Assembly (NCBI RefSeq): GCF_900105655.1
Contig: NZ_LT629787.1
Span: forward strand, 2,356,001 to 2,420,000
Origin: Halopseudomonas salegens
GTDB taxonomy: Bacteria > Pseudomonadota > Gammaproteobacteria > Pseudomonadales > Pseudomonadaceae
Direction: 5' to 3'
Length of the DNA stretch: 64,000 nucleotides
Position numbers and translations under genes: made by a program. The stretch's first letter is position 1, and each line of letters opens with the position of its first letter. The notes beneath the pieces are model-generated. The model ran no database searches. It was not told the origin of the DNA and was given only the letters and a program-made list of their open reading frames with translations. Positions 44,771-55,693 of the stretch are shown here, one piece after another.

Positions 44771-45907
44771 TCAGCCAACAAAGTTGAGCAGGATACCTGC
44801 CGCAACTGCCGAACCGATCACCCCGGCCACATTGGGGCCCATGGCATGCATCAGCAGGAAGTTATGCGGATTGGCTTCCAGGCCGACCTTGTTGGATACG
44901 CGTGCAGCCATAGGCACAGCGGAAACACCAGCAGAACCAATCAACGGGTTGATCGGCTGCTTACTGAACAGGTTCATCAGCTTGGCCATCAGCAAACCCG
45001 CAGCAGTACCGCCACAGAAGGCCACCATACCCAGCACCATAATACCCAGCGTACTCAGGAGCAGGAAATATTCTGCTTGCAGCTTGGAGCCAACCGCCAG
45101 CCCCAGACCAATAGTCACAATATTGATCAACGCATTACGCGAGGTATCAGCCAATCGCTCGACGACACCGCACTCTCGCATCAAGTTGCCGAAGCAAAGC
45201 ATGCCCACCAACGGCGCCGCAGAAGGCAGCAACAAGGCTACCAGCATCATCAGCACCAGCGGGAACATGATCTTTTCCAGCTTGCTGACTGGACGCAGCT
45301 GAGTCATCTTGATTGCCCGCTCTTTCTCGGTAGTCAGTGCGCGCATGAGTGGCGGCTGCAAAAGCGGAACCAGCGCCATGTAGCCATAAGCGGCTACAGC
45401 AATAGGACCGAGCAAGTGTGGCGCCAATTGCGAGGTTACAAAAATCGAGGTCGGACCATCTGCCCCGCCGATAATCGCAATCGAGGCAGCCTCCTTGAGC
45501 GTAAACTCAAACCCCGGAATACCCCATGCAGTCAACGCCAGGGCACCCAGCAAGGTACCAAAGATACCAAATTGCGCCGCTGCCCCCAGCAACAAGGTGC
45601 GTGGGTTGGCCAACATGGGGCCAAAGTCGGTCATGGCGCCTACGCCCATGAAAATCAACAGCGGAAATACCGTGGTCGGCAAGCCTACCTGGTAGATCAG
45701 ATAGAGCAGACCACCGCTGTCGGCAATCCCGGCAACCGGCAAGTTAGCCAGGATCCCGCCAAAACCGATCGGTATCAACAGCAAGGGCTCAAAGCCCTTG
45801 CGGATGGCCAGATAAATCAGACCCAGGCACACGGCAATCATGATTACCTGACCCAACTGCATGTGATACAGCCCGGTCGTCTGCCACAACTGAAGCAGCT
45901 TATCCAT
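44771..45907 (-). CDS. oadB: Sodium-translocating oxaloacetate decarboxylase, beta subunit
   Basis: The 378-aa polytopic protein has the conserved [12 protein letters not shown] segment that holds the sodium-site Asp, plus [25 protein letters not shown] and a C-terminal [23 protein letters not shown]. It decarboxylates carboxybiotin and uses the energy to pump Na+ out. It is last in oadG-oadA-oadB, 11 bases after oadA. Related methylmalonyl-CoA or glutaconyl-CoA pumps share this subunit, but the OadA partner points to oxaloacetate. Confidence 0.95.
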   Translation of the reverse strand: MDKLLQLWQTTGLYHMQLGQVIMIAVCLGLIYLAIRKGFEPLLLIPIGFGGILANLPVAGIADSGGLLYLIYQVGLPTTVFPLLIFMGVGAMTDFGPMLANPRTLLLGAAAQFGIFGTLLGALALTAWGIPGFEFTLKEAASIAIIGGADGPTSIFVTSQLAPHLLGPIAVAAYGYMALVPLLQPPLMRALTTEKERAIKMTQLRPVSKLEKIMFPLVLMMLVALLLPSAAPLVGMLCFGNLMRECGVVERLADTSRNALINIVTIGLGLAVGSKLQAEYFLLLSTLGIMVLGMVAFCGGTAAGLLMAKLMNLFSKQPINPLIGSAGVSAVPMAARVSNKVGLEANPHNFLLMHAMGPNVAGVIGSAVAAGILLNFVG

Positions 45908-45918
45908 GAACAGTCCCC

Positions 45919-47706
45919 TTAGCCTATGGTCAACAAGGTATCGCCAACGGTAACGGCATCACCGACCTTGACGTTGACACTAACGACCGTGCCGGCTTTG
46001 ACTGCACACACATCGGTTTCCATTTTCATTGCTTCAAGAATCATCACCACCTGCCCCTCTTCGATACTGTCGCCTTCCTTGACCAGTACCTTGAAGATAT
46101 TGCCGGCCAGCGGTGCTGGCTGCTCTTCGGCATCGCCGGCCGGGACCGCAGCAGACGCACTAGCCCCGCCCTCTGAAGCCGCCGCACCCACAGGCTTGAT
46201 GCCGGTTATATCACCGCCGTCAGCCACCTGGACAACAAAATCTTTGCCATTGACGGTAACGGTATAGACTTCCTGCTTGCCGGGTTGAGCGGCTGCAACC
46301 ATTTCCTGACCGGTCGGCACCGGTTCGAAGGCATCCGGGTTGCCGCGATTTTCCAGGAATTTCAAGCCAATTTGCGGGAACAGTGCATAGGTCAGTACAT
46401 CATCCACTTCTGCCTCGGCCAGCTTGAAACCTTTTTCCTTGGCCAGATCTTTCAGCTCGGCGGTAAGCTTGTCCATTTCATTATCAAGCAAATCTGCCGG
46501 ACGGCAGGTAATCGCTTCGGCGCCATCCAGAACGCGATCCTGCAATTCCTTGTTGAATGCCGCCGGTGCCGCGCCGTATTCCCCTTTGAGAATACCGGCC
46601 GTCTCCTTGGTGATGGACTTGTAACGCTCACCCGTCAGCACATTGATCACCGCCTGGGTGCCTACAATCTGCGAGGTTGGCGTTACCAGCGGAATAAAGC
46701 CGAGGTCTTCACGAACACGAGGAATTTCCGACAAGACTTCATCAAACTTGTCGCTGGCGCCCTGTTCGCGCAACTGATTTTCCATATTGGTCAGCATGCC
46801 GCCCGGGACCTGCGCAACCAGAATGCGCGAATCAACCCCTTTGAGGTTGCCTTCGAACTTGGCATATTTCTTTCGCACTTCACGGAAGTAAGCAGCAACT
46901 TCTTCCAGCAATTCCAGGTTGAGCCCGGTATCTCGATCGGTGTTCTGGAAAATCGCTACTACAGACTCGGTCGGTGAGTGGCCATAAGTCATCGACATCG
47001 AAGAAATAGCGCTATCGACATTATCGATACCCGCCTCAGCAGCCTTGAGAATGGTCGCAGTAGACAAGCCGGCAGTCGCGTGGCACTGCATATGCACCGG
47101 GATACTCAGTGCCTGCTTGAGACGTGACACCAGATCGAAGCCGGTGTATGGCGTGAGAATGCCCGCCATGTCCTTGATCGCGATCGAGTCTGCACCCTGA
47201 TCTTCAATCTGTTTGGCCAGATCCACCCACATCTCGATGGTATGCACCGGACTGGTAGTGTAGGAGATCGTGCCCTGGGCATGCTTGCCCTGTTTTTTGA
47301 CTGCCTTGAGCGCAGTTTCCAGATTGCGCGGATCGTTCATGGCATCGAAAACACGGAAAACATCGACACCGTTTGCCGCCGCACGCTCAACGAAAGTATC
47401 GACCACATCATCTGCATAGTGCCGATAGCCCAGCAGGTTTTGCCCACGCAGCAGCATCTGCTGTCGGGTATTGGGCATGGCTTTCTTCAGCTCGCGAATA
47501 CGCTCCCAGGGATCTTCACCCAGGTAGCGGATACAGGCGTCGAAGGTAGCACCGCCCCAGGACTCAACTGACCAGAAACCCACCTGGTCCAGCTTGCCGG
47601 CAATCGGCAGCATGTCATCCAGGCGCATTCGGGTTGCCAGAATGGATTGGTGGGCGTCGCGCAAGATGACATCAGTAATACCCAAGGGTTTTTTGCTATC
47701 GGTCAT
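45919..47706 (-). CDS. oadA: Oxaloacetate decarboxylase, alpha subunit (biotin-containing)
   Basis: The 595-aa cytosolic subunit has a carboxyltransferase TIM barrel starting [19 protein letters not shown], with metal- and substrate-binding segments IKDMAGIL and [12 protein letters not shown] conserved carboxylase domain, a Pro/Ala/Gly-rich hinge (about 500-525) and a C-terminal biotinyl domain with the biotinylated Lys in EAMKME follow. It transfers CO2 from oxaloacetate to biotin. It follows oadG by 47 bases. Confidence 0.95.
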   Translation of the reverse strand: MTDSKKPLGITDVILRDAHQSILATRMRLDDMLPIAGKLDQVGFWSVESWGGATFDACIRYLGEDPWERIRELKKAMPNTRQQMLLRGQNLLGYRHYADDVVDTFVERAAANGVDVFRVFDAMNDPRNLETALKAVKKQGKHAQGTISYTTSPVHTIEMWVDLAKQIEDQGADSIAIKDMAGILTPYTGFDLVSRLKQALSIPVHMQCHATAGLSTATILKAAEAGIDNVDSAISSMSMTYGHSPTESVVAIFQNTDRDTGLNLELLEEVAAYFREVRKKYAKFEGNLKGVDSRILVAQVPGGMLTNMENQLREQGASDKFDEVLSEIPRVREDLGFIPLVTPTSQIVGTQAVINVLTGERYKSITKETAGILKGEYGAAPAAFNKELQDRVLDGAEAITCRPADLLDNEMDKLTAELKDLAKEKGFKLAEAEVDDVLTYALFPQIGLKFLENRGNPDAFEPVPTGQEMVAAAQPGKQEVYTVTVNGKDFVVQVADGGDITGIKPVGAAASEGGASASAAVPAGDAEEQPAPLAGNIFKVLVKEGDSIEEGQVVMILEAMKMETDVCAVKAGTVVSVNVKVGDAVTVGDTLLTIG

Positions 47707-47753
47707 AATGTTATGGCCTTTCTGATTGTAATGTTAAAGCGATAAAGTGGGTG

Positions 47754-48014
47754 TCAGGAACCGCGACGGGCACGGTGCTGGCGAATCGCCGCTCTGATGA
47801 CAGAGATGGTCTGCTCATCAACGTCGCCCGCCCCTGCCTTCGGTTTGGCCGCGGACCTGCCGGCGGGCACTGCAACCGGTTCCGGGAAATAACGCCCGAG
47901 GACTTTTGACATCAGCGTAACAATGACTACCAACATAATGAGAAAGACAAACACCGAACCCATGCCCAACAGCATCAGTTCAACGCCTTCCTCCATTAAT
48001 TCGGACGAATTCAT
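47754..48014 (-). CDS. oadG: Oxaloacetate decarboxylase, gamma subunit
   Basis: This 86-aa subunit has one N-terminal membrane helix (MEEGVELMLLGMGSVFVFLIMLVVIVTLMS) and a hydrophilic Ala/Lys tail ending RAAIRQHRARRGS. OadG stabilises the alpha-beta complex. GGAGGTCAG precedes the ATG at 48014; the frame extends to 48050 without support. The usual zinc-binding His-rich end is replaced by an Arg-rich end. Confidence 0.9.
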   Translation of the reverse strand: MNSSELMEEGVELMLLGMGSVFVFLIMLVVIVTLMSKVLGRYFPEPVAVPAGRSAAKPKAGAGDVDEQTISVIRAAIRQHRARRGS

Positions 48015-48224
48015 CTGACCTCCAAAACAATAAGGCGCACTAATGCGCACATCCTGATGTTATCACCAGTACAAATTCAGCTAAAGCGGCGCACGGCTAC
48101 CCTGCGATTATGCACAGTAATTTACAAATCGCGTTAATGTAGCTTGCCGTCACACTTTTGGCAACGAATCAGAATGCCCGACAGGCTCCCGGCAAAAACC
48201 AGACTGCATTGCCAACCAAATGAT

Positions 48225-49652
48225 TTACAAAAGAAAAATAGTTGCCAGACCCAGGAAAATGAAAAACCCGCCACTGTCGGTAATGCTGGTAATCATAACA
48301 CTCGAACCCAGAGCCGGGTCGCGCCCGAAACGCACGCGCAGCAACGGGATGCACACCCCCATCATCGCGGCCAACAGCATGTTCAACACCATGGCAGACA
48401 TCAGCACAATCGACAAAGGCGCATTGCCATAGAGCAGATAGGCAATCAGCGACAGCACAAATCCCCAGAACAGACCGTTGACCAGAGCTACCCCGATTTC
48501 TTTTTTCAGCAAGCGCTTGCCATGGGCAACCTGCACCTGTCCGGTCGCAATACCGCGCACGATCATGGTAATGGTCTGGTTGCCGGAATTCCCGCCGATA
48601 CCCGCCACAATAGGCATCAGGGCCGCCAGCGCGACCAGTTGCTCAATGGAGCCTTCGAACAAACCGATGACCCGTGACGCGACAAGCGCTGTACACAAAT
48701 TGATCGCCAGCCAGGCCCAACGGTTACGGACCGACTTCCATACCGAGGAAAAGATATCCTCCTCTTCGCGCAAACCCGCTGCGCTGAGCACTTCAGCCTC
48801 GCTTTGCTCACGAATGTAATCGACCACCGCATCAATGGTCAGGCGGCCGAACAGGCGCCCATCATCATCCACAACCGGGGCAGAGATCAGATCGTAGCGC
48901 TCAAACGCCTGGGTGGCCTCATCAGCATCATCGCTGGCCCGAAACAGGACCGGATCATCCGACATCACCTCGGCGACGGTCATTTCCGGTGAGCTGACGA
49001 GTAATTTGCGGATCGGCAAGACGCCCTTGAGCACGCCGTCGGCATCAATCACGAACAGCTTGTCGTTATGGTCAGGCAGCGAATCAAAGCGACGCAGGTA
49101 GCGGCTGACCACCTCCAGCGTGACATCATCCCGAATGGTGATCATGTCGAAGTCCATCAGCGCCCCGACCTCATCCTCGGCAAAGGACAAGGCTGACTTC
49201 AAGCGTTCGCGCTCATTGACATCCAGCGTATCCATGAGCTCGCGGACAACATCGCGCGGCAAATCAGGCGCCAGATCAGCCAACTCATCAGCGTCGAGAT
49301 TGTTGGCTGCCGCCAGGATCTCGTGGCTATCCATATCGGCGATCAGCATTTCACGGACCGCATCGGACACTTCCAGCAGAATATCGCCATCACGCTCGGA
49401 ACGAACCAGCTGCCAGGCCAACAACCGCTCTTCCAGCGGCATGGACTCCAGAATCACCGCCACATCGGCCGGATGCAATTCATCCAGCCGCTGCTGCAAC
49501 TCGCGACTCACTTCCTCGCGCAGAACGTCAGCAACCTGATCGACATCTTCCTGCTCGGCCGATTCCGCCGCATGCAGTTGCCGCACCAATGCCAATACCT
49601 GATCAAGACGATCCTGCAAGCTTTCGGGCGACTTTCTCTGCATTTCCGGCAT
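48225..49652 (-). CDS. mgtE: Magnesium transporter MgtE
   Basis: The 475-aa protein has a cytoplasmic N domain of helical repeats (LHPADVAVILESMPLEERLLAWQLV, LDADELADLAPDLPRDVVRELM). Two CBS domains (about 190-310) and five membrane helices follow, with the pore motif GGNSGNQ. CBS domains gate the channel with cytosolic Mg2+. AGGA nine bases before ATG 49652 supports this start; ATG 49670 lacks a ribosome-binding site. The order tRNA-Arg then mgtE matches P. aeruginosa. Confidence 0.93.
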   Translation of the reverse strand: MPEMQRKSPESLQDRLDQVLALVRQLHAAESAEQEDVDQVADVLREEVSRELQQRLDELHPADVAVILESMPLEERLLAWQLVRSERDGDILLEVSDAVREMLIADMDSHEILAAANNLDADELADLAPDLPRDVVRELMDTLDVNERERLKSALSFAEDEVGALMDFDMITIRDDVTLEVVSRYLRRFDSLPDHNDKLFVIDADGVLKGVLPIRKLLVSSPEMTVAEVMSDDPVLFRASDDADEATQAFERYDLISAPVVDDDGRLFGRLTIDAVVDYIREQSEAEVLSAAGLREEEDIFSSVWKSVRNRWAWLAINLCTALVASRVIGLFEGSIEQLVALAALMPIVAGIGGNSGNQTITMIVRGIATGQVQVAHGKRLLKKEIGVALVNGLFWGFVLSLIAYLLYGNAPLSIVLMSAMVLNMLLAAMMGVCIPLLRVRFGRDPALGSSVMITSITDSGGFFIFLGLATIFLL

Positions 49653-49757
49653 GGACGGGTTTCCTGACATCTGAACAAACGGCAATGGCTCTAGCTTAGC
49701 AGTTGGCGCAGCGCAATGCTGCTGCAAGTCCATGACAATCCAGCAAAACACGGACGA

Positions 49758-49791
49758 AAAAAAACCCACTGACGAGGCAGTGGGTTTTTTC
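49758..49791 (-). terminator. Terminator of the tRNA-Ser/tRNA-Arg region
   Basis: AAAACCCACTG-ACGAG-GCAGTGGGTTTTTT forms a strong stem with A/T flanks on both sides. On the minus strand it follows tRNA-Arg(ACG) by five bases and insulates mgtE. Confidence 0.9.
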
Positions 49792-49795
49792 AATA

Positions 49796-49872
49796 TGGCG
49801 CACTCGGGAGGATTCGAACCTCCGACCGCTCGGTTCGTAGCCGAGTACTCTATCCAGCTGAGCTACGAGTGC
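49796..49872 (-). tRNA. tRNA-Arg(ACG)
   Basis: The 77-nt cloverleaf has encoded CCA and a fully paired acceptor GCACTCG/CGAGTGC. The anticodon ACG lies in GGCTACGAACC, and the T-arm is GGTTCGAATCC. The A34 is presumably edited to inosine. Confidence 0.97.
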
Positions 49873-49885
49873 GTTGTGGGTGCGC

Positions 49886-49914
49886 ATTATAGGGCTTTTA
49901 AAACCCCTGTCAAA
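49886..49914 (-). promoter_or_regulatory. Sigma-70 promoter of tRNA-Arg(ACG)
   Basis: On the minus strand TTGACA and TATAAT, both perfect, are separated by 16 bases. The -10 box lies 13 bases before the tRNA 5' end. Confidence 0.9.
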
Positions 49915-49970
49915 CATTATATTTCGTTAAGAATCAAAAACTAACGTTTGACAAACTAATGAGCAAAAAG

Positions 49971-50061
49971 TGGCGGAGAGGGCGGGATTCGAACCCGCGA
50001 TACGCTATTAACGTATACTCCCTTAGCAGGGGAGCGCCTTCAGCCACTCGGCCACCTCTCC
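49971..50061 (-). tRNA. tRNA-Ser(GCT)
   Basis: The 91-nt class II cloverleaf has encoded CCA, an acceptor GGAGAGG/CCTCTCC, the anticodon GCT in CCTGCTAAG and a long variable arm TATACGTTAATAGCGTATC. The T-arm is GGTTCGAATCC. Confidence 0.97.
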
Positions 50062-50075
50062 GTAACACGCGAAGA

Positions 50076-50104
50076 ATACTACCTACGCGCACGCCCTAAT
50101 GCAA
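50076..50104 (-). promoter_or_regulatory. Sigma-70 promoter of tRNA-Ser(GCT)
   Basis: On the minus strand TTGCAT and TAGTAT are separated by 17 bases. It lies 14 bases before the tRNA 5' end. Confidence 0.75.
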
Positions 50105-50122
50105 TGGAAAATTCCATAAAAA

Positions 50123-50308
50123 TTAGCTATTTGGTTCGTCATCCTTCTCTTTCTGGATGCGCTGGTAGATTTCCTCACGGTGCACTGCCACTTCCTTCGG
50201 GGCATTGACCCCAATTCGTACCTGATTACCCTTGACGCCAAGGACAGTCACTGTCACCTCATCACCTACCATCAGGGTCTCACCAACCCGACGTGTCAAT
50301 ATAAGCAT
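50123..50308 (-). CDS. rsmA: Carbon storage regulator RsmA/CsrA
   Basis: This 61-aa RNA-binding protein has [52 protein letters not shown], a full CsrA signature. The strand-1 RRVGE and the VHREEIY region supply the RNA contacts. It binds GGA loops in leaders and controls motility, biofilm and secondary metabolism. AAGGAGAAATGGA precedes the ATG. The order lysC-rsmA-tRNA-Ser is conserved in Pseudomonas. Confidence 0.97.
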   Translation of the reverse strand: MLILTRRVGETLMVGDEVTVTVLGVKGNQVRIGVNAPKEVAVHREEIYQRIQKEKDDEPNS

Positions 50309-50466
50309 TCCATTTCTCCTTGCTCTTGATCAGGACATAGCACTCTGCAAAAAACCGGCTCCTTGCCTACCAAGCCTGTCAGAGACATCAGTATAGACAG
50401 CTCAGATGGGCTTGCATGCCATCTTCGCCGCAGAATATTTCTGTGCTCGGCAGCATGCTGGCAGAC

Positions 50467-50492
50467 GGGCACGGCGGCCAGAAACCGTGCCC
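50467..50492. other. Stem-loop between lysC and rsmA
   Basis: GGGCACGG and CCGTGCCC form an 8-bp perfect stem around a 10-base loop, 40 bases after the lysC stop. No T-tract follows on the minus strand, so it may be a processing site or the leader structure of rsmA. The rest of the 223-base gap shows no gene. Confidence 0.4.
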
Positions 50493-50531
50493 TTGCGGAC
50501 GAGCACATTGCACCCGCCCAAACAAACGGGT

Positions 50532-51770
50532 TTACAGGCGATCCTCGGTAGCATCGCCATCCAGCTCAAAGGCACTGTGCAGCGACCGCACCGCGAGCTC
50601 TAGATACTTCTCGTCAATCACGACTGAAATTTTGATCTCGGACGTTGAAATCATCTGGATATTGATACCCTCATCCGACAACGCCTGGAACATCTTGCTG
50701 GCGACGCCAGCATGTGAACGCATACCCACCCCGACAATAGACACCTTGACGATCTTGCTGTCACCGCCAACCTCACGGGCACCTATCTGCGCAGCGACCT
50801 GGTTGAGAATGTCCTGGGTCTTGCGCACATCGTTTCGATGCACGGTAAAGGTGAAGTCAGTGGTGTTATCGTGGGATACGTTTTGTACGATCATATCCAC
50901 TTCAATGTTGGCCGCACTGACCGGGCCAAGAATCTTGAACGCGACACCGGGGGTGTCCGGCACACCGCGAATGGTCAGCTTGGCTTCATCGCGATTGAAA
51001 GCAATGCCGGAGATGACAGGTTGTTCCATTGCAGCACCATCCTCAAGGGTAATCAGGGTCCCGGGACCCTCTTTGAAACTGTGCAATACGCGCAGCGGTA
51101 CGTTGTATTTACCGGCAAACTCGACAGCCCGGATCTGTAACACCTTGGACCCGAGGCTGGCCATTTCCAGCATTTCTTCAAAAGTGATCTTGTCCAGCCG
51201 GCGGGCATTCTCGACCACCCGTGGGTCGGTGGTATAGACACCATCTACATCGGTATAGATCTGACACTCATCCGCTTTCAACGCAGCGGCCAGGGCAACC
51301 CCCGTGGTATCCGAACCACCCCGCCCCAAGGTCGTGATATTGCCCTGCTCATCCACGCCCTGGAAGCCGGCAACGATGACGACACGCCCGGCAGACAGGT
51401 CAGCCCGCATGCGCGCATCGTCAATGTGCTGGATGCGGGCCTTGGTATGTGCGCTGTCGGTCAGAATACGCACCTGGCTACCGGTGTAGGACACCGCGTC
51501 GACGCCACGCTCTTTCAGTGCCATCGCCAACAGGGCAATGGTTACCTGCTCGCCAGTGGAGACGATGACGTCCATTTCCCGCGGATCCGGCTCGGCCTGA
51601 ATAGCTTTGGCCAGATCAATCAAGCGGTTGGTTTCACCGCTCATGGCAGACACCACCACCACCAGGTCATCACCCCGGGCACGGAAGTCTTTCACTTTCT
51701 CGGCAACCTGGCAGATGCGTTCAACACTGCCGACCGAGGTACCGCCAAACTTCTGGACAATTAGCGCCAT
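50532..51770 (-). CDS. lysC: Aspartate kinase
   Basis: The 412-aa enzyme phosphorylates aspartate at the head of the Lys/Thr/Met pathway. The N-terminal kinase domain has the KFGGTSVGS motif, VVVVSAMSGETN and GRGGSDTTGVALAAAL. Two C-terminal ACT domains (about 265-335 and 345-405; VDMIVQNVS and GVGMRSHAGVASKMF) bind feedback inhibitors. Located between alaS and rsmA, as in P. aeruginosa. Monofunctional; no homoserine dehydrogenase fusion. Confidence 0.96.
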   Translation of the reverse strand: MALIVQKFGGTSVGSVERICQVAEKVKDFRARGDDLVVVVSAMSGETNRLIDLAKAIQAEPDPREMDVIVSTGEQVTIALLAMALKERGVDAVSYTGSQVRILTDSAHTKARIQHIDDARMRADLSAGRVVIVAGFQGVDEQGNITTLGRGGSDTTGVALAAALKADECQIYTDVDGVYTTDPRVVENARRLDKITFEEMLEMASLGSKVLQIRAVEFAGKYNVPLRVLHSFKEGPGTLITLEDGAAMEQPVISGIAFNRDEAKLTIRGVPDTPGVAFKILGPVSAANIEVDMIVQNVSHDNTTDFTFTVHRNDVRKTQDILNQVAAQIGAREVGGDSKIVKVSIVGVGMRSHAGVASKMFQALSDEGINIQMISTSEIKISVVIDEKYLELAVRSLHSAFELDGDATEDRL

Positions 51771-51837
51771 TTTGTTGAACCAACTCCCTGCTCGGACATC
51801 TGCTTTCGACTATTGATCAACCCGCATCGCGGGCATC

Positions 51838-54459
51838 CTATTGCGCAGCCAGCCACTCGGCGGCCTTGTTCAATGCAACATCCAGCGCAGCGACATCAGT
51901 ACCGCCACCCTGCGCCATATCCGGTCGACCACCGCCCTTGCCACTCACCTCACCCGCTGTAAAGCGGATCAGATCGCCGGCTTTGACGTTGCCGGCCAAA
52001 TCCTTGGTCACACCAGCCACCAGGACTACCTTGCCATCAAGCTCACCGCCCAGCAGAACTACCGCCGAACCCAGCTTGTTTTTCAGCTGATCAATCAGTG
52101 CCAGCAGAGCCTTGCCGTCCAGGCCATCAACACGCTTGATCAGGGCATTGAATTGGCCGATCGGCTTCGCTTCAGCAGCCATATCACTGCCCGCTGCGCT
52201 GGCTGCTTTGGCTTTCAGTTGCTCAACATCTTTCTCCAGTTGACGACTGCGCTCAACCAGCCCCGACAATTTGTCCAGCAAGGTGTCTCGCGAGCCCTTG
52301 ACCAACTGCGCCGCCTGGCGCAACTGCTCTTCGGTCTGGTTAAGATAATCCAGTGCGCCCTGGCCGGTGACGGCTTCGATCCGCCGAACACCGGCAGCAA
52401 TGCCGCCTTCGCTGACAATCTTGAACAAACCGATATCGCCTGTACGACTGACATGCGTGCCGCCACATAGTTCGACGGAAAAGCCGTCACCCATGGTCAG
52501 CACGCGTACCGAACTGCCATATTTCTCACCAAACAGAGCCATGGCCCCTTTGCGCTTGGCGGTCTCGATATCGGTAATCTCGATGTCTACCGCCGAGTTC
52601 AGTCGTACCTGCTGGTTGACCCGTTGCTCCAGTGCACGCAATTGCTCGGCGGTAATGGCTTCAAAATGACTGAAATCGAAGCGCAGACGCTGGCTGTCAA
52701 CCAGCGAGCCTTTCTGAGTCACATGCTCACCGAGGATTTCACGCAGAGCTGCGTGCAGCAGGTGGGTGGCGGAGTGGTTCAGCTTGGTTGCCTGGCGTAC
52801 GCCGGCATCGACGACGGCTTTAATATCCGCACCGACACTCAGGCTGCCCTGGGCTACCACGCCATGATGCAGATGGGCGCCGCCAGCCTTGGTGGTATCA
52901 CGGACATCAAAGCGCACACCGGCACTTTCCAGGTAGCCATTGTCACCGACCTGCCCACCGGATTCGGCATAGAAGGGCGTGCGATCCAGCACCACAACCC
53001 CGGACTCGCCATCCGCAAGCACGTCAACCGCCTCACCCTCGCGAAACAGGGCGATGATCCTGCCGCTGCCTGCGGTCTGTTCGTAACCCTCAAAGCGGGT
53101 CTCGGCATCCACTTTAACCAGACTGTTGTAATCCAGACCGAACTGGCTGGCTGAACGGGCACGCTCGCGCTGCGCCTGCATGGCCGTTTCGAAACCGGCC
53201 TCATCCAGCGTCAAACCTCGCTCGCGGGCAATATCACCGGTCAGGTCCATGGGAAAACCGAACGTATCATAGAGCTTGAACACCAGCTCTCCGGGGATTT
53301 CCTTGCCCTGCAGGCCAGCCAGATCCTGCTCGAGAATCTTCAGACCCTGCTCCAGGGTCTTGGCGAACTGTTCTTCCTCGGATTTCAGTACCCGTTCGAT
53401 ATGCGCCTGCTGGCTTTTCAGCTCCGGGAAAGCCGCTCCCATTTCAGCCACCAGCGCGGCGACGATACGGTGGAAGAACAAACCACTGGCGCCCAGCTTG
53501 TTGCCATGGCGACAGGCGCGGCGAATGATCCGGCGCAGCACATAACCGCGGCCTTCATTCGACGGCAACACACCATCGGCTATCAGGAAGCTGCAGGAGC
53601 GAATATGGTCAGCGACTACTTTCAGTGACGCCGCGTCGTCATTGGCACAGCCGATTGCCTCGGCGGCAGCCGCCAGCAAATTCTGGAAGAGGTCGATTTC
53701 GTAGTTAGCATGCACGCCCTGCATCACCGCACTGATACGCTCCAGGCCCATGCCGGTATCCACACTGGGCGCCGGCAGCGGATTCATCTCACCAGCGGCA
53801 CTGCGGTTGAACTGCATGAAAACGATATTCCAGATCTCGATATAGCGGTCACCGTCTTCTTCCGGGCTGCCCGGTGGGCCACCCCAGATATCCGCACCAT
53901 GATCGTAGAAAATTTCCGTACAGGGTCCACAGGGACCGGTATCACCCATCGCCCAGAAATTATCCGAGGCGTAGGGCGCACCCTTGTTGTCACCGATGCG
54001 CACCATGCGCTCAGCCGGCACCCCGATTTCCTTTGTCCAGATATCATAGGCCTCGTCATCCGAGGCATAGACAGTCACCCAGAGTTTCTCGGGGTTCAAC
54101 CCCATCCAGTCCTTGCTGGTCAGGAAGGTCCAGGCAAAGTTGATCGCATCGCGCTTGAAGTAGTCGCCGAAACTGAAATTGCCCAGCATTTCAAAGAACG
54201 TATGATGGCGCGCGGTATAGCCCACATTTTCCAGGTCATTGTGCTTGCCCCCGGCGCGTACACATTTCTGACTGCTGGCGGCCCGCGTGTAATCACGCTG
54301 TTCAAGGCCGAGGAAACAGTCCTTGAACTGATTCATGCCGGCATTGGTGAACAGCAGGGTCGGGTCGTCGGCCGGAATCAACGAACTGGAGGCGACACGA
54401 CTGTGCCCCTGCTGCTCGAAGAAACGGAGGAAGGCTTCACGGATTTCAGCGCTTTTCAT
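51838..54459 (-). CDS. alaS: Alanine-tRNA ligase
   Basis: The 873-aa synthetase has a class II catalytic core ([47 protein letters not shown]) and an editing domain with the zinc-type motifs HSATH (about 563) and CGGTH (about 664). A C-Ala domain with oligomerisation helices and DMAQGGGTD follows. It charges tRNA-Ala and clears Ser/Gly mischarging. The start at 54459 is the family start; the frame is open to 54504. A GCCCGA/TCGGGC hairpin (54488-54502) lies in its leader. Confidence 0.97.
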   Translation of the reverse strand: MKSAEIREAFLRFFEQQGHSRVASSSLIPADDPTLLFTNAGMNQFKDCFLGLEQRDYTRAASSQKCVRAGGKHNDLENVGYTARHHTFFEMLGNFSFGDYFKRDAINFAWTFLTSKDWMGLNPEKLWVTVYASDDEAYDIWTKEIGVPAERMVRIGDNKGAPYASDNFWAMGDTGPCGPCTEIFYDHGADIWGGPPGSPEEDGDRYIEIWNIVFMQFNRSAAGEMNPLPAPSVDTGMGLERISAVMQGVHANYEIDLFQNLLAAAAEAIGCANDDAASLKVVADHIRSCSFLIADGVLPSNEGRGYVLRRIIRRACRHGNKLGASGLFFHRIVAALVAEMGAAFPELKSQQAHIERVLKSEEEQFAKTLEQGLKILEQDLAGLQGKEIPGELVFKLYDTFGFPMDLTGDIARERGLTLDEAGFETAMQAQRERARSASQFGLDYNSLVKVDAETRFEGYEQTAGSGRIIALFREGEAVDVLADGESGVVVLDRTPFYAESGGQVGDNGYLESAGVRFDVRDTTKAGGAHLHHGVVAQGSLSVGADIKAVVDAGVRQATKLNHSATHLLHAALREILGEHVTQKGSLVDSQRLRFDFSHFEAITAEQLRALEQRVNQQVRLNSAVDIEITDIETAKRKGAMALFGEKYGSSVRVLTMGDGFSVELCGGTHVSRTGDIGLFKIVSEGGIAAGVRRIEAVTGQGALDYLNQTEEQLRQAAQLVKGSRDTLLDKLSGLVERSRQLEKDVEQLKAKAASAAGSDMAAEAKPIGQFNALIKRVDGLDGKALLALIDQLKNKLGSAVVLLGGELDGKVVLVAGVTKDLAGNVKAGDLIRFTAGEVSGKGGGRPDMAQGGGTDVAALDVALNKAAEWLAAQ

Positions 54460-54633
54460 AACTCCCCTACCACAAATAGTTGAACCTGCCCGAAAATCGG
54501 GCAAAGGCTGGCATTATATAGACATTGCAGCGTGGGATGCACCAGCCCACGGCCTGAATCTCTCTATCAATCTGATAGACAGATCAAGATAGCAGGTGAA
54601 CGAATAGCTTGAGGACCAACCCCCAGGGCTGGC

Positions 54634-55692
54634 TTATGTCACTGGCCAGGCTGAATCATCCTGGTATGGATCGGCAGCAACGTCAGGTGCGAGTGGAACG
54701 GCGCGTACCGGCATTCCCGCGCGCAAACGCAAACGCTGGGCGGTTTCCTTGGCCACGATCAAAGTGCCGGTGGCGACCCGACCAGCAGCAACGGTCATTC
54801 GACAGTCAGCCCGGCCACGGTTGTGAATCAGATAATCCTGCGCTTGCTCGCCGGGCGTACCGATCGCCAACAGCAAGACCTTGCTGTCACGAATCGAACG
54901 TATTTGCTGAATCGGCGCCTCTACCGTGGCACCGCCATCGAAGATATCGATGTAACCCTGATAGCTGAACCCCTCCTCCTGCAACATGGCCAGGCCAGGG
55001 GCCGATTGCGGGTGAACTTCCCCAATCGCGGCACGGGCCGCGTCACTGAGAAAACAGGCATACAAGGGGAACTTGGGCATCATCTCGGCAATAAAGGCCT
55101 TGCTGCCAATGCCGGTCAGATAATCGGCTCGGGCAAACTCCATCTTGAAGAAGTGCCGACCCAGACTGTCCCAGAAAGGCGACCCCCCTTGCGCATCACT
55201 CAATCCGCGTATTTCACAAATCGCCCGTGGTGCAAAATCTGCGGCAAACTCGGCCATGAACAGCAAACGGGATTTGGATAACAGCCGACCCGTTCGTGCT
55301 GTCCGATGTGGCGGTGGCAAGAACAACGAACAGAGAGCGGTACTCCCGGTCAGGTCATTGACCAGAAACAGTGTGGGATGCTGACGGTAGACCTGCATCT
55401 CACTGCTGGCTGAAACCGTCAAACCCATACGATAGCTGTACCAGGGTTCACGCAGACCAGCGGCAGCCAGCAAGGCACTGGTGCCCAGCACCTGACCCGA
55501 ATCATCTTCCAGCAGGAACAGGTAATCCGCCTCAGCCGCCTCAACCTCACCGGCAAAGCTGCGCGCCACGCGCTGAAGCCGTTCGGCCAAATGCTCTTTA
55601 TTGGCCGGTAAACTGGTCAGCCCCGCGCCAGCCCGTTCGGCAAATGCCAACAGACCTTGCAGATCACCCGGTATTGCAGCACGCACCAGCAT
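54634..55692 (-). CDS. aruG: Arginine N-succinyltransferase, beta subunit AruG
   Basis: The 352-aa protein begins MLVRAAIPGDLQGLLAFAERAG and contains REPWYSYRMGLTVSAS, FLVNDLTGSTALCSLFL, GRHFFKMEFARADYLTG and AEMMPKFPLYACFLSDAARAAIG. These match AruG/AstA. With AruF it succinylates arginine in the first step of the succinyltransferase pathway. It starts one base after the aruF stop, and alaS follows instead of aruD. Confidence 0.93.
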   Translation of the reverse strand: MLVRAAIPGDLQGLLAFAERAGAGLTSLPANKEHLAERLQRVARSFAGEVEAAEADYLFLLEDDSGQVLGTSALLAAAGLREPWYSYRMGLTVSASSEMQVYRQHPTLFLVNDLTGSTALCSLFLPPPHRTARTGRLLSKSRLLFMAEFAADFAPRAICEIRGLSDAQGGSPFWDSLGRHFFKMEFARADYLTGIGSKAFIAEMMPKFPLYACFLSDAARAAIGEVHPQSAPGLAMLQEEGFSYQGYIDIFDGGATVEAPIQQIRSIRDSKVLLLAIGTPGEQAQDYLIHNRGRADCRMTVAAGRVATGTLIVAKETAQRLRLRAGMPVRAVPLAPDVAADPYQDDSAWPVT

Positions 55693-55693
55693 G

